NCBI GenBank assembly: GCA_035503915.1
Contig: DATJSU010000022.1
Location: 124,001-188,000, forward strand
Source of the DNA: DATJMJ01 sp035503915
Lineage (GTDB): Bacteria; Actinomycetota; Acidimicrobiia; Acidimicrobiales; Palsa-688
Direction: 5' to 3'
Length of the DNA: 64,000 nucleotides
Of this stretch, positions 50,284 through 60,506 are shown in pieces. The notes under the pieces were generated by a model. The model did not search any database, was not told the DNA's origin, and was given only the letters and a program-made list of their open reading frames with translations. Position 1 is the stretch's first letter. Each line of letters begins with the position of its first letter. The position numbers and the translations under genes are program-made.

Positions 50284-53200
50284 ATGGCACGTCGCGCTGG
50301 CTTCAACCTGAGCCCGAGCAGCTCAAGAAGTGCAACCAGTACGGGCGTCGAAAAGAGCCGCAACGGTCTCTATAGGCCTGAGATGGAGCACGACTCCTGT
50401 GGCGTCGCCTTTGTTGCGGACATGCGCGGCAGGCCGAGCCACGAGATGGTCGAGATGGGCTTGGCGGCCCTTTGCCACCTAGAGCATCGAGGTGCAAAGG
50501 GGGCGGAGCCAGATTCGGGGGACGGTGCGGGAGTGCTCGTCCAGGTCCCGGACCGGTTCCTTCGTAGCGCGTTCGGGCGCGCTGGCGTGGGGCTGCCTCC
50601 GGCGGGCTCCTACGCCACGGCCATTGCGTTCCTTCCTGCCGACGAGGCGGCCGCAGAACAGGCGCGCCGGCAGTTCGAGGACCTTGCGTCAGAAGAAGGC
50701 CTCCGGGCCATCGGCTGGAGGCGAGTGCCTGTCGAGGAGGAGCTGCCGGGCCGGGGGGCACGCGCGGTCATGCCGTCTTTCGGCCAGGTGGTCGTGGCCG
50801 GCCTGGCAGGCGAGAGCGGGCTATCCCTCGAGCGGCGCGCCTTCATCCTTCGCAAGCGCGCCGAGCATGAGGTCGAGGGCCTTTATCTCGCTTCGCTCTC
50901 GAGCCGCACGCTCGTCTACAAGGGGATGCTCACCGCGCCACAGCTCCCGGAATTTTTCCCCGATCTTTCCGACCCTGAGTTCGAGTCAGCTCTCGTCTTG
51001 GCGCACGCTCGCTTTTCCACCAACACCTTCCCCAGTTGGCCCCTTGCCCACCCTTATCGCTACGTAGCTCATAACGGCGAGTTCAACACTGTGCAAGGCA
51101 ACCGCAACTGGATGCGCACGAGGGAGGCGATGCTTTCGAGCCCGCTCCTCCCCGGGGACATCTCCAGGATCTTCCCCATCGTTACCCCGGGCGGCAGCGA
51201 CTCGATGAGCTTTGACGAGGTGCTCGAGGTGCTCCACCTCGGGGGGCGGTCGCTTCCCCACGCGGTCCTCATGATGGTCCCCGAGGCCTGGGAGAACAAA
51301 GCCGATCTTTCACCCGCACGGCGCGCCTATTACGAGTACCACTCTTGTCTCATGGAGCCCTGGGACGGGCCCGCTGCGATCGTGTTCACCGACGGGACAG
51401 TGATCGGCGCCCAGCTCGACCGCAATGGCTTCAGGCCGCTGCGCTACTGGGTGACCGACGACGACCTTGTGGTGCTCGCTTCCGAGGTCGGAGTACTGGA
51501 CATCCCCGCGGGCAAGGTCGTCACCAGGGGCCGGATCCAGCCCGGGCGGATGTTCCTCGTGGACACGGCCGCCGGGCGCATTGTGGACGACGACGAGATC
51601 AAAGACGCCCTTGCACGCGAGCACCCCTACGGGGACTGGCTCGCAGCCGAGCGAGTGGGGCTGGAAGACCTCCCGCTCCGGCGCGCCCTTACTCCCCAGT
51701 ACTCACGTCTTGTCAGCTTCCAGCGCCAGTTCGGGTACACCGAGGAGGAGGTGCGCCTCGTCCTCGAGCCGATGGTGAGGACTGGCGCCGAGCCTGTCGC
51801 TTCCATGGGCGACGATACGCCGCTAGCCGTGCTCTCGCGCCGGCCCCGCCTCCTTTATGACTATTTTCGGCAGCTTTTCGCTCAGGTTACCAACCCCCCG
51901 CTCGACGCCATCCGGGAGGAGCTAGTCACGTCCTTGGCGGCTTCAGTGGGCCCCGAGGGCAACCTGTTGCAGCCGGGCCCGGAGTCGTGCCATCAGATAA
52001 GGCTCCCCAAGCCCATCCTCTCCAATGACGAACTTGCAACCTTGCTCTACGTGGACGAGGACGGGCTCGTCCCGGGCTGGCGCACTTTCGCCATCGACGG
52101 CCTCTTTGAGGCGAAGGGCGAAAAGGGCCCAGGGGAGCGCCTCCGTTTGGCGCTCGAGCGCGTCTGCGCCGAAGTCGAAGACGCGATTATCAACGACGAG
52201 GCGAGCGTGGTCGTGCTCTCGGACAGGCATTCCAACGCCGACTACGTGCCAGTCCCAGCATTGCTGCTCGTTTCGGCGGTACACCATTACTTAGTCGACA
52301 GGAAGCTGCGTACCCGAGTGGGCCTCGTTGTCGAAACGGGCGAGGCCCGCGCCGTCCACCACATGGCCTGCCTGATCAGTTATGGAGCGGCCGCCGTCAA
52401 CCCCTACCTCGCCTTCGACACGGTCGTAGACCAGGTGCGGCGAGGAGCCATCGTCGACATGTCTGCCCGCAAAGCGCTCCAAAACTATGTCAAGGCCGCT
52501 GCCAAGGGTGTCCTCAAGACGATGTCGAAGATGGGCATCTCAACGGTCCCCTCCTATACCGGTGCACAGGTTTTTGAAGCGGTCGGGCTTTCGAGCGAAG
52601 TGGTCGACCGCTATTTCAAGGGTACGGCGAGCCAGGTAGAGGGCGTGGGCTTGGAGGAGATCGCGAACGAGGCCCTCGCACGCCATCGTGCGGGGTGGCC
52701 GGCTCGGCCCACCGAGCTCGCGCACAGGGACCTCGAGCCGGGCGGCGAGTGGCAGTGGAGGCGTGAGGGCGAGTACCACCTTTTCAACCCGGACACAGTG
52801 TTCAAGCTGCAGCACGCGACTCGTGCCAAGAGCTACAAGATTTTCCAGGAGTACAGCAGGGCTGTCGACGACCAGTCCCACAACCTCGCCACGCTGCGCG
52901 GCCTGCTCCGCCTCAAGCCGGCGGCGGAGACCGGGCGCCGTCCTGTGCCTTTGGACGAGGTGGAGCCAGTTTCCTCGATTGTGAAACGGTTCTCCACAGG
53001 GGCCATGTCTTATGGGGCAATTTCCCAAGAAGCGCATGAAACTTTGGCGATCGCGATGAACCGCTTGGGTGCCAAGAGCAACAGCGGGGAAGGGGGCGAA
53101 GACCCCGAGCGGGACATCCCAGATGCCAACGGCGACAGCCGGCGGAGCGCGGTCCGTCAGGTCGCTGCCGGCAGATTTGGCGTAACGAGCGAGTACCTCG

Positions 53201-54957
53201 TGCATGCCGACGACATCCAGATCAAGATGGCGCAAGGGGCCAAGCCGGGCGAAGGGGGGCAGCTGCCCGGAAAAAAGGTCTATCCCTGGATCGCAAAGAC
53301 GCGTTACTCCACACCCGGCGTCGGGCTCATCTCGCCTCCGCCCCACCACGACATCTACTCCATCGAGGACTTGGCTCAGCTGATTTATGACCTGAAAAAC
53401 GCCAACCCAAGGGCGCGGGTCAACGTCAAGCTGGTCGCGGAGACCGGAGTCGGGACGGTCGCGGCGGGCGTCGCGAAATGCCACGCGGACGTGATCCTGA
53501 TATCAGGCCACGATGGCGGCACCGGGGCCTCTCCCATGAGCTCCACGAAGCATGCAGGCGGGCCCTGGGAGCTCGGTATCGCCGAGACCCAGCAGACCCT
53601 GCTCCGCAACGGCCTGCGTGACAGGGTGGTGCTCCAGGTCGATGGGTCGATGAAGACCGGGCGCGACGTTGTCATCGCGGCGCTCCTGGGGGCGGAAGAG
53701 TACGGTTTTTCGACTGCGCCATTGGTCGTCGAGGGCTGCATAATGATGCGCGTCTGTCACCTCGACACCTGCCCCGTCGGGGTTGCAACGCAGAACCCCG
53801 AGCTCCGCAAGCGTTTCCGTGGCACACCCGACCTCGTGGTGAGCTATTTCGAGTTCGTCGCCGAGGAGGTGCGGGAATGGCTCGGCCACCTCGGTTTCAG
53901 GGCCCTGGAAGAAGCCATTGGGCGCAGCGACGTCCTCGGTTCAGTAGTAGCCGCGCGCCACCCCAAGGCCGCCAAGCTCGACCTCTCGCCGATATTGCAA
54001 CCGCCTCCGGCCGGCGTCGCCCTCATGTGCACGCGTGCCCAGGACCATGGGCTCGAGCGCGCGCTCGACGTTGAGCTCATCCAAGCATGCCGCTCGGCGC
54101 TCGAGGACAAAGAGCTTGTACGGGGCTCGTGGGCAGTGGCTAATTCGAACCGCGCCGTGGGCACGATGCTCGGCTCAGAGGTGACAAGGCGCCATGGCGG
54201 TGGCGGCCTGCCGGACGGGACCATTGACCTCGAGCTCCGGGGCTCGGCCGGGCAGAGCTTTGGGGCGTTCCTGCCCAGGGGCGTCACCCTGCGGCTTTAC
54301 GGTGACGCGAACGATTACCTGGGCAAGGGGCTTTCGGGTGGACGGGTCGTGGTCCGGCCGCCGGCAGACGCAGGAGAAGGCTTCCTGGCGGAGGCGAACA
54401 TTATTGCCGGCAACGTGATCGGCTATGGCGCCACCGGTGGCGAGCTTTTTATTCGCGGTGTCGTGGGTGAGCGTTTTTGCGTGCGCAACTCAGGCGCGAC
54501 GGCTGTTGTCGAAGGTGTTGGCGACCACGGCTGCGAGTACATGACGGGTGGCCGGGTAGTGGTGCTCGGCCCGACGGGGCGGAACTTCGCAGCCGGGATG
54601 TCCGGTGGCTTCGCTTATGTGTACGACGAGCAGGGCAATTTTGCCGGCCGCGTCAATACCGATGGGATCGAGCTGCACGAGGTCGGTGAGGAAGACCTTC
54701 CCTGGCTCGAGGGGATCTTGGCGAGGCACGTAGAGCACACGGGCTCTGCAGTCGCGGCGCGCCTGGTCGCTGACTTTGCCCGGTACGCCCCGTTCTTTGT
54801 CAAGGTGGTGCCGGCGGAGTACCTCCGAGCGCTCGAAGCTGGAGCGGCAGGGGCCTTCCTCGCGCAGGTTTCGCCCGGACAGGAAGGGCATGAACAAGGA
54901 GACGAGCAGGCGGCAGGCGGAGACGGCCTGTCGCTCGTGGCAAGTTCGCGTGGCTGA
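50284..54957 (+). CDS. gltB: Glutamate synthase large subunit
   Basis: 1557 residues, normal length. Class II amidotransferase domain: MEHDSCGVAFVAD, where Cys becomes the N-terminal nucleophile after propeptide removal, then HNGEFNTVQGNRNWM. The FMN/synthase domain contains RFSTGAMSYGAISQEAHE, NSGEGGEDPER, LISGHDGGTGASP and the 3Fe-4S cluster region CHLDTCPVGVATQNPELRKRF. The C-terminal beta-helix has GRVVVLGPTGRNFAAGMSGG. Transfers the amide of glutamine to 2-oxoglutarate. ATG at 50284 follows AAAGGGACG and is preferred over the GTG at 50209. A TATGAT box at 50191-50196 is a possible -10. Overlaps gltD. Confidence 0.97.
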   Translation: MARRAGFNLSPSSSRSATSTGVEKSRNGLYRPEMEHDSCGVAFVADMRGRPSHEMVEMGLAALCHLEHRGAKGAEPDSGDGAGVLVQVPDRFLRSAFGRAGVGLPPAGSYATAIAFLPADEAAAEQARRQFEDLASEEGLRAIGWRRVPVEEELPGRGARAVMPSFGQVVVAGLAGESGLSLERRAFILRKRAEHEVEGLYLASLSSRTLVYKGMLTAPQLPEFFPDLSDPEFESALVLAHARFSTNTFPSWPLAHPYRYVAHNGEFNTVQGNRNWMRTREAMLSSPLLPGDISRIFPIVTPGGSDSMSFDEVLEVLHLGGRSLPHAVLMMVPEAWENKADLSPARRAYYEYHSCLMEPWDGPAAIVFTDGTVIGAQLDRNGFRPLRYWVTDDDLVVLASEVGVLDIPAGKVVTRGRIQPGRMFLVDTAAGRIVDDDEIKDALAREHPYGDWLAAERVGLEDLPLRRALTPQYSRLVSFQRQFGYTEEEVRLVLEPMVRTGAEPVASMGDDTPLAVLSRRPRLLYDYFRQLFAQVTNPPLDAIREELVTSLAASVGPEGNLLQPGPESCHQIRLPKPILSNDELATLLYVDEDGLVPGWRTFAIDGLFEAKGEKGPGERLRLALERVCAEVEDAIINDEASVVVLSDRHSNADYVPVPALLLVSAVHHYLVDRKLRTRVGLVVETGEARAVHHMACLISYGAAAVNPYLAFDTVVDQVRRGAIVDMSARKALQNYVKAAAKGVLKTMSKMGISTVPSYTGAQVFEAVGLSSEVVDRYFKGTASQVEGVGLEEIANEALARHRAGWPARPTELAHRDLEPGGEWQWRREGEYHLFNPDTVFKLQHATRAKSYKIFQEYSRAVDDQSHNLATLRGLLRLKPAAETGRRPVPLDEVEPVSSIVKRFSTGAMSYGAISQEAHETLAIAMNRLGAKSNSGEGGEDPERDIPDANGDSRRSAVRQVAAGRFGVTSEYLVHADDIQIKMAQGAKPGEGGQLPGKKVYPWIAKTRYSTPGVGLISPPPHHDIYSIEDLAQLIYDLKNANPRARVNVKLVAETGVGTVAAGVAKCHADVILISGHDGGTGASPMSSTKHAGGPWELGIAETQQTLLRNGLRDRVVLQVDGSMKTGRDVVIAALLGAEEYGFSTAPLVVEGCIMMRVCHLDTCPVGVATQNPELRKRFRGTPDLVVSYFEFVAEEVREWLGHLGFRALEEAIGRSDVLGSVVAARHPKAAKLDLSPILQPPPAGVALMCTRAQDHGLERALDVELIQACRSALEDKELVRGSWAVANSNRAVGTMLGSEVTRRHGGGGLPDGTIDLELRGSAGQSFGAFLPRGVTLRLYGDANDYLGKGLSGGRVVVRPPADAGEGFLAEANIIAGNVIGYGATGGELFIRGVVGERFCVRNSGATAVVEGVGDHGCEYMTGGRVVVLGPTGRNFAAGMSGGFAYVYDEQGNFAGRVNTDGIELHEVGEEDLPWLEGILARHVEHTGSAVAARLVADFARYAPFFVKVVPAEYLRALEAGAAGAFLAQVSPGQEGHEQGDEQAAGGDGLSLVASSRG

Positions 54958-56383
54958 CCCCGAAGGCTTCCTGAAACATCGTCGCAACGAGGCGGAGCAC
55001 CGGCCCGTCCATTTGCGCGTCCGGGACTGGCAAGAGATGTACGAGCCTGTGGACGCCGGGCTGCTGCGCGCGCAGGCCTCGCGGTGCATGGACTGCGCTA
55101 TCCCTTTTTGCAACAGCCTCCACGGTTGCCCGCTCGGCAACCTCATCCCGGACTGGAACGACCTCGTTCATCGCGATCGTTGGCGCGATGCGATCGAGCG
55201 GCTGCACGCCACCAATAACTTCCCCGAGTTCACCGGCAGGATGTGCCCAGCGCCCTGTGAGAGCGCCTGCGTCCTCGCCCTCAACGACGAAGCCGTGACG
55301 ATCAAGCAGATCGAGAAGGAGATCATCGACTACGCCTGGGAGCACGGTTGGGTGACGCCGCTTCACCCTGCCACCGAGACAGGCAAGCGAGTGGCGGTAA
55401 TCGGCTCGGGCCCGGCTGGGATGGCCGCGGCACAACAGCTCACGCGTGCGGGGCATGAGGTGGTCGTCTTTGAGCGTGACGACAGGCCGGGGGGGCTCAT
55501 CCGCTACGGCATCCCCGACTTTAAAATGGACAAGTCACTGCTCGAACGTCGCGTCGAACAAATGCAGCAGGAAGGGACATCTTTTGAATGCGGGGTCGAG
55601 GTAGGGGTCGACCTTTCGGTGGAGGAGCTGCGGGGGAGCTTCGACGCAGTTGTCCTTGCCCTTGGAGCGCTCTGGCAGCGGGACCTCGAGATCCCCGGCC
55701 GGCACCTGGAGGGGGTGCACCTGGCCATGGAATACCTCGTCCCGGCTAACCGTGTGCAGGCGGGGTTGCTGGCGGTGCCGCCGATTGATGCCGCTGGGAA
55801 GAAAGTGGTGATCATAGGGGGAGGCGATACGGGCGCCGACTGTTTGGGTACGGCTCACCGCCAAGGCGCGGCTATGGTGCACCAATTTGACATCCATGAG
55901 CGCCCGCCTGACGAACGACCCGATGAGACGCCCTGGCCGCTGTGGCCCCTGGTGCTGCGGGGCTCTCTTGCCCATGAGGAGGGAGGGCACCGTGAGTTCG
56001 CGTCGCAGACGGACGCGTTTATCGGGGACGAGCGCGGCCATGTAAGAGCCTTGCGGGCGCACAGGGTGAGGGAGCTCTCGCGGCGTATATACGAAGACAT
56101 CCCCGGTAGCGACTTCGAGCTGGAGGCTGATTTGGTCTTACTGGCAATAGGCTTTCGCGGCCCGGACCGCCAGCTGCTCGGCAGGCTCGGGGTGGCGCTG
56201 ACGGAGCGAGGGACCGTCGCTCACAATGGGGATTGGGCCACCAACGTGGGGGGTGTGTTCGCATGCGGGGATGCGACCCACGGAGCGAGCCTCATCGTTT
56301 GGGCAATTGCTGAGGGACGGGCCGCGGCGGCGGCAGTCGACCGGTTCCTGGTTGGCGACACTTTGTTGCCCGCTGCGCTCTGA
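54890..56383 (+). CDS. gltD: Glutamate synthase small subunit
   Basis: 497 residues. The N-terminal Fe-S region CMDCAIPFCNSLHGCPLGN and FTGRMCPAPCESACVLALND holds the conserved Cys clusters. The FAD site is VAVIGSGPAGMAAAQQL, the NADPH site VVIIGGGDTGADCLGTAHRQGA, and GVFACGDATHGASLIVWAIAEGR closes the FAD domain. Feeds electrons from NADPH to GltB. ATG 54890 is preceded by AGGAAGGG and overlaps gltB by 68 bp; GTG 54949 would begin at the conserved VADPEGFL and is the alternative. Confidence 0.95.
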   Translation: MNKETSRRQAETACRSWQVRVADPEGFLKHRRNEAEHRPVHLRVRDWQEMYEPVDAGLLRAQASRCMDCAIPFCNSLHGCPLGNLIPDWNDLVHRDRWRDAIERLHATNNFPEFTGRMCPAPCESACVLALNDEAVTIKQIEKEIIDYAWEHGWVTPLHPATETGKRVAVIGSGPAGMAAAQQLTRAGHEVVVFERDDRPGGLIRYGIPDFKMDKSLLERRVEQMQQEGTSFECGVEVGVDLSVEELRGSFDAVVLALGALWQRDLEIPGRHLEGVHLAMEYLVPANRVQAGLLAVPPIDAAGKKVVIIGGGDTGADCLGTAHRQGAAMVHQFDIHERPPDERPDETPWPLWPLVLRGSLAHEEGGHREFASQTDAFIGDERGHVRALRAHRVRELSRRIYEDIPGSDFELEADLVLLAIGFRGPDRQLLGRLGVALTERGTVAHNGDWATNVGGVFACGDATHGASLIVWAIAEGRAAAAAVDRFLVGDTLLPAAL

Positions 56384-56450
56384 GGGCCCAAGAGGGTGGC
56401 CCGGGGCCGGGGCCTCCGGCCGGCATGAACTTTGGCAATAACGTGGCGAC

Positions 56451-57347
56451 GTGGGGGGTTTGCTCGAGCTTGAAGGGCTCCGGCGGAGCTACGGGCCGGT
56501 CGTAGCTCTGGATGGCCTCTCCTTCGAGGTCCCCTCTGGTGAAGTGGTTGGCTTCCTCGGCCCTAATGGCGCTGGCAAGACGACCACGATGCGAGCAATC
56601 TTTGGCCTCACCGACCTTGACGCGGGAGCAGTCCGATGGAACGGCTCTCGGGTGGGCCAGGCCGAGCGCCGCCGGTTCGGCTACATGCCCGAAGAGCGCG
56701 GGCTCTACCCGGGCATGCTGGTCGGGCAGCAAGTGGAGTACCTGGCCCGGCTGCACGGCCTGGGGGCAAAGGAAGCGGTCACCGCTGCCGCCGGGTGGTT
56801 GGAGCGCCTTGGGATTGCCGACCGACGTGGTTCCAAGGTGGAGGCCTTGTCGCACGGGAACCAACAGCGCGTACAGCTCGCCGCTGCGCTCGTGCACGAC
56901 CCAGAGCTCCTTGTCCTCGACGAGCCGCTGTCGGGGCTCGACCCAACTGGCATTGAAGACATCGGCCAGGTCCTTATCGGTGAGGCGCGAGCCGGCTGTT
57001 GCGTGCTCTTCAGCAGCCATCAGCTGGACCTGGTGGAGGATCTTTGCGATCGCGTGACGATTATCGACCACGGCAAGCTGGTGGCCTCGGGGACGGTCGA
57101 GGACTTGGCCACGAGCGGCCCCCGCCGCCTCGAGGTGCGTGTCGAGGGGGAAAGGACGGCTGACTGGGCTCGAGAGCTCCCCGGGGTCACAGTCTCCGAG
57201 GTGGTCGGGGGCGCAGCCCGTCTCGTGCTGGAAGGCCCTGTCGATAGTAACGACGTGCTCCAGGCTGCCATGAACGCCGGCCGCGTAACCGAGTTTTCTT
57301 TCGCCCGTCGCCGGCTCTCGGAGGTTTTCAGAGAGGCGCTCGGATGA
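56451..57347 (+). CDS. ABC transporter ATP-binding protein (NatA-like)
   Basis: 298 residues. Walker A GPNGAGKTT, signature SHGNQQRVQLAAALVHDPELLVLDEPLSGLDP, and a C-terminal DUF4162-type tail (RRLSEVFREALG), as in NatA sodium/ABC-2 exporters. Partner of the following permease (4-nt overlap). The signature SHGNQ instead of SGGQ is usual for this subgroup. Likely exports ions or small toxic compounds; substrate unproven. Confidence 0.9.
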   Translation: MGGLLELEGLRRSYGPVVALDGLSFEVPSGEVVGFLGPNGAGKTTTMRAIFGLTDLDAGAVRWNGSRVGQAERRRFGYMPEERGLYPGMLVGQQVEYLARLHGLGAKEAVTAAAGWLERLGIADRRGSKVEALSHGNQQRVQLAAALVHDPELLVLDEPLSGLDPTGIEDIGQVLIGEARAGCCVLFSSHQLDLVEDLCDRVTIIDHGKLVASGTVEDLATSGPRRLEVRVEGERTADWARELPGVTVSEVVGGAARLVLEGPVDSNDVLQAAMNAGRVTEFSFARRRLSEVFREALG

Positions 57348-58735
57348 GGGTCTTCTACCTTTTGCTCATACTGGTTGCCGGTGGCGCCGTGCGCCTGGCG
57401 CTCTTCCGTGCCCGGCGCCGGCGTCGCAGCGCTGAGCCTCTGCCCGGCGGACCGTCTCGCCCGGTTCTCGAGGCTGGGGGCGCGGCGACGCAAGGGAGCG
57501 CCTCGGCGGGCGGGGCGTCGCGCTTGCTCTGGGACGCTTTGGAGCGGGGGCTCGGGGATGTTGGCCTGGTCGCTTCTCGGGAGATCCGAGAGCGGCTCCG
57601 TGGCCGTATCTTTCGGGTCGGTACGGTCTTGATGGTCCTCGGCGTGAGCGCGGCCATCGTTATCCCCACGCTGACCAAGAGCGGCGGCCTCACACCTCAG
57701 ACGGTCGGAGTCCTCGGCCCTCTCTCCCCAGGCGCAAGGCAGCTCGTCCTCGCTGCCGCAAAAGCGAACCAGGACAAGGCCAAGTTCGTCCCCGAGAGCT
57801 CGCTGGCCTCAGCCGAGGCGCACCTACGGTCGGGGGAGACGGACTTCGTGATCGTGGACGCAAGCGAGATCTTGCTTGACAAACCTGTCAGTTCGAGCAA
57901 CTCCCCAGCCGACCCAGGGCTCGTGCAGGACGTGGCGCAATACCTCGGCGTGCTGGACGCGTACCAAAGGGCAGGCGTGAGCCCGGCTCAGGCGGCTCGG
58001 ATCGACAACTCCAAGCCCATTGGCGTGCGCAGCCTCGTAGCAGGCTCAAAGAGCAAGACCAACGCCACGTCGATCATCGGGCTCGTGCTGTTGTTCTTCA
58101 TGCTTACCCAGTACTGCACCTGGATCCTGGTCGGTGTCATGCAGGAAAAATCGAGCCGGGTGGTCGAGGTCCTCCTCGCGACCGTCCGGCCCATCCAGCT
58201 CCTCGGTGGCAAAGTGCTCGGCATCGGAGCCGTTGCCCTGGGACAGGCTGCGCTCATCGTTGGCGTCGCGCTCGCGCTTGGCGCTGCCGTGGGTTCAAAC
58301 TTTCTCCACGGCGCGGCGCCGCTCGCGATCCTCGCCGAGCTCGCCTGGCTCGTGCTCGGGTATGCCTTTTATTGTTGGGTCTACGCCGCCGGCGGGTCAA
58401 CAGCGGAGCGGCAAGACCAAGCGCAAACGGTTGCCTTGCCGCTCAGTTTCCCGGTGCTCTTTGCTTATGTCTACGCGATCACAGTCGCGTCCTCGGGGAG
58501 CCCGAGCCTGTTCTTCAAGGTTCTCGCCTATTTTCCGCCCACGGCGCCGTTCTGCATGTCCGTGCTGGTCGGCTTGAGCGAAGTCACCTGGTGGGAGTTC
58601 GTGGTCTCGGCGTTCATCAGCCTGGCCGCCACGGCAGGCATGGCAGTCCTGGCCGCTCGCGTCTACCGGCGAGCCGTACTGCGGACCGGTGCCAGGGTGC
58701 ACTTGCGCGAGCTCCTCGGGCGCTACGCCCACTAG
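57344..58735 (+). CDS. ABC-2 type permease (NatB-like)
   Basis: 463 residues. An N-terminal span, a cytosolic Arg-rich loop (about 25-65), then LVASREIRERLRGRIFRVGTVLMVLG, the ABC2_membrane_3 start. A large extracytoplasmic domain (about 105-245) is followed by five or six spans, including LVLLFFMLTQYCTWILVGVMQEKSSRVVEVLLATVRP, a hallmark of NatB/YhaP-type permeases. Forms the exporter with the upstream ATPase. Confidence 0.9.
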   Translation: MRVFYLLLILVAGGAVRLALFRARRRRRSAEPLPGGPSRPVLEAGGAATQGSASAGGASRLLWDALERGLGDVGLVASREIRERLRGRIFRVGTVLMVLGVSAAIVIPTLTKSGGLTPQTVGVLGPLSPGARQLVLAAAKANQDKAKFVPESSLASAEAHLRSGETDFVIVDASEILLDKPVSSSNSPADPGLVQDVAQYLGVLDAYQRAGVSPAQAARIDNSKPIGVRSLVAGSKSKTNATSIIGLVLLFFMLTQYCTWILVGVMQEKSSRVVEVLLATVRPIQLLGGKVLGIGAVALGQAALIVGVALALGAAVGSNFLHGAAPLAILAELAWLVLGYAFYCWVYAAGGSTAERQDQAQTVALPLSFPVLFAYVYAITVASSGSPSLFFKVLAYFPPTAPFCMSVLVGLSEVTWWEFVVSAFISLAATAGMAVLAARVYRRAVLRTGARVHLRELLGRYAH

Positions 58736-58829
58736 CCGACGAGGGGCTGGAGGGACCGGGCAGCGAGGTCGCGCTCGGGATTGGCCAGGTTGTAGGGGAG
58801 CGGCCGAAGACGCCGTTACCCTCGTACAG

Positions 58830-59879
58830 GTGAGGATCGTTTACTACCCGGCGGGTACTGGCCCCGAGCGGGAGGGCGCACCCGCGCCGGAGCCTGTCCC
58901 CGACCCCGATCGCGGGACCGTGGTCACAATTGGGGCCTTTGACGGGGTCCATGTCGGTCACCGTGCGCTGGTACAACGGGCCCTGGCTTCCGCTCGCGAC
59001 ATCGGGGCACTGACCGCGGTAGTCACTTTCGACCGTCACCCGGCTAGCGTCGTCCGGCCGCAATCGGCCCCGCTCCTACTTACGACCCTCGACCAGAAGC
59101 TTTCGCTCCTCGACGCCGCAGGCGTGGACCTCGCGCTGGTGCTCCATTTTGACGCCCAGAGAGCTGCAGAAGCAGCGGAGGACTTTGTCGCTGAGATCCT
59201 CGTGAGTTACCTGCACGCCCGGGCGGTCATCGTCGGCCATGACTTCCACTTCGGTCGCAACCGGGAGGGCGACGTGCCCCTACTGCAGCGGATGGGAGCT
59301 CGCTTGGGTTTCGACGTCACGGGCATCCGGCTCGTGAGGGCGCAGGCCGGCGCCGAGGCTGAGAGGTCGGCGAAGGGGGTAGGCGCGGGCGCGCCGGCCG
59401 GGCCCGGGGTGCTCGAGGCAGTGTCGTCGACGCGGATCAGGCGGCTCATCGCCGGGGGCGACGTTAGGGCGGCTGCGGCGCTCCTTGGCCGGTGGCACCA
59501 ACTTTCAGGAGTGGTCGGCCATGGGGACAAGCGGGGGAGGGAACTGGGGTTCCCCACGGCTAACCTCCAGGTGAGCCAGGAGATGCAGCTCTGCGCCGAC
59601 GGCGTCTACTCGGGCTGGTACCTGCGGCCTGATGGCACGCGCCACCAGACGGCGATCTCGGTTGGGAGGCAGCCGACCTTCTATGCCGAACGAGCGTTCT
59701 CGCTGGTAGAGGCGTTCCTGCTCGACTTCCAAGGCGACCTTTACGACGAAGTGGGCACGGTCGAACTAGTGGCCAGGCTCCGCGGCCAAGTGAAGTTCTC
59801 CTCTGTCGAAGCTCTCATCGACCAGATGACCAGCGACGTCGCGCAGACCCGACGTACGCTCGCTGCTGCTCGCTGGTAA
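58830..59879 (+). CDS. ribF: Bifunctional riboflavin kinase / FAD synthetase
   Basis: 349 residues. FAD synthetase domain: VTIGAFDGVHVGHRALV, VVTFDRHPASVVRP, VGHDFHFGRNREGDV and SSTRIRRLIAGGDV. Riboflavin kinase domain: GRELGFPTANLQ and GVYSGWYLRPDG. Makes FMN and FAD. A ~25-residue Ala/Gly insertion precedes SSTRIR. GTG at 58830 is chosen because the open frame upstream covers the end of the permease gene. Upstream of rpsO as in many actinobacteria. Confidence 0.95.
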   Translation: MRIVYYPAGTGPEREGAPAPEPVPDPDRGTVVTIGAFDGVHVGHRALVQRALASARDIGALTAVVTFDRHPASVVRPQSAPLLLTTLDQKLSLLDAAGVDLALVLHFDAQRAAEAAEDFVAEILVSYLHARAVIVGHDFHFGRNREGDVPLLQRMGARLGFDVTGIRLVRAQAGAEAERSAKGVGAGAPAGPGVLEAVSSTRIRRLIAGGDVRAAAALLGRWHQLSGVVGHGDKRGRELGFPTANLQVSQEMQLCADGVYSGWYLRPDGTRHQTAISVGRQPTFYAERAFSLVEAFLLDFQGDLYDEVGTVELVARLRGQVKFSSVEALIDQMTSDVAQTRRTLAAARW

Positions 59880-60015
59880 CATGTTTGGCGGCGTTGCGCC
59901 GAGGCAGTCAGCCCACGTGCCCTCAGCTGGACCAGCTGAGCGAGCGCGGGCGAGGTCTTGGGGGGCGCCGAACGCGTAGTAGACCCTAACCAGCCTGTTC
60001 TGAGGATCTAACCAC

Positions 60016-60273
60016 ATGGCCGAAAAAGCGGCGACGATCGCCAGCTACCGCCTCCACGAGACCGATACTGGTTCGCCCGAGGTGCAGGTCGCCCTATTGA
60101 GCGAGCGCATCTCACATTTGACCGAGCACCTCAAGGTCAACAAGCACGATCACCACTCGCGCCGTGGGCTCATGGTCCTTATCGGGCGACGCCGCCGCCT
60201 CCTCGATTACGTGAGGAACAACAACGTCGAGCGTTACCGGGAACTCATAGGTCGGCTCGGGCTGCGCCGTTGA
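60016..60273 (+). CDS. rpsO: 30S ribosomal protein S15
   Basis: 85 residues, slightly shorter than the usual 89. TGSPEVQVALLSERISHLTEHLKVNKHDHHSRRGLMVLIGRRRRLLDYV is fully conserved S15 sequence binding the central domain of 16S rRNA. Followed by pnp, the conserved rpsO-pnp pair. Confidence 0.98.
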   Translation: MAEKAATIASYRLHETDTGSPEVQVALLSERISHLTEHLKVNKHDHHSRRGLMVLIGRRRRLLDYVRNNNVERYRELIGRLGLRR

Positions 60274-60421
60274 AATTGTTGGCCTTTGGGCGGGCTGCGG
60301 TCAGCTGCCAGTCGAGGGCTTCCTTATGCATGCCAGACGCGGTTCGCCCTTTGGTGGGCGCGCGCCGGCACAGCCGGGAGGTCGTCAACTGACAACTGGC
60401 TCGCCACGCTCCTTGGCTGCT

Positions 60422-60445
60422 GGGCCCGGCAACGGGCCCTTTGTT
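60422..60445 (+). terminator. Hairpin with short T-run between rpsO and pnp
   Basis: GGGCCCG (60422-60428) and CGGGCCC (60433-60439) close a GCAA tetraloop, followed by TTTGTT. It looks like a partial intrinsic terminator, or the leader hairpin at which PNPase/RNase III-type autoregulation of pnp often acts. Confidence 0.7.
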
Positions 60446-60506
60446 CGTGGTCGCCGGCCCCACCGGCGGCCCCGGCCCCACAGGGCACAGGCCCGAAAGG
60501 AGATAT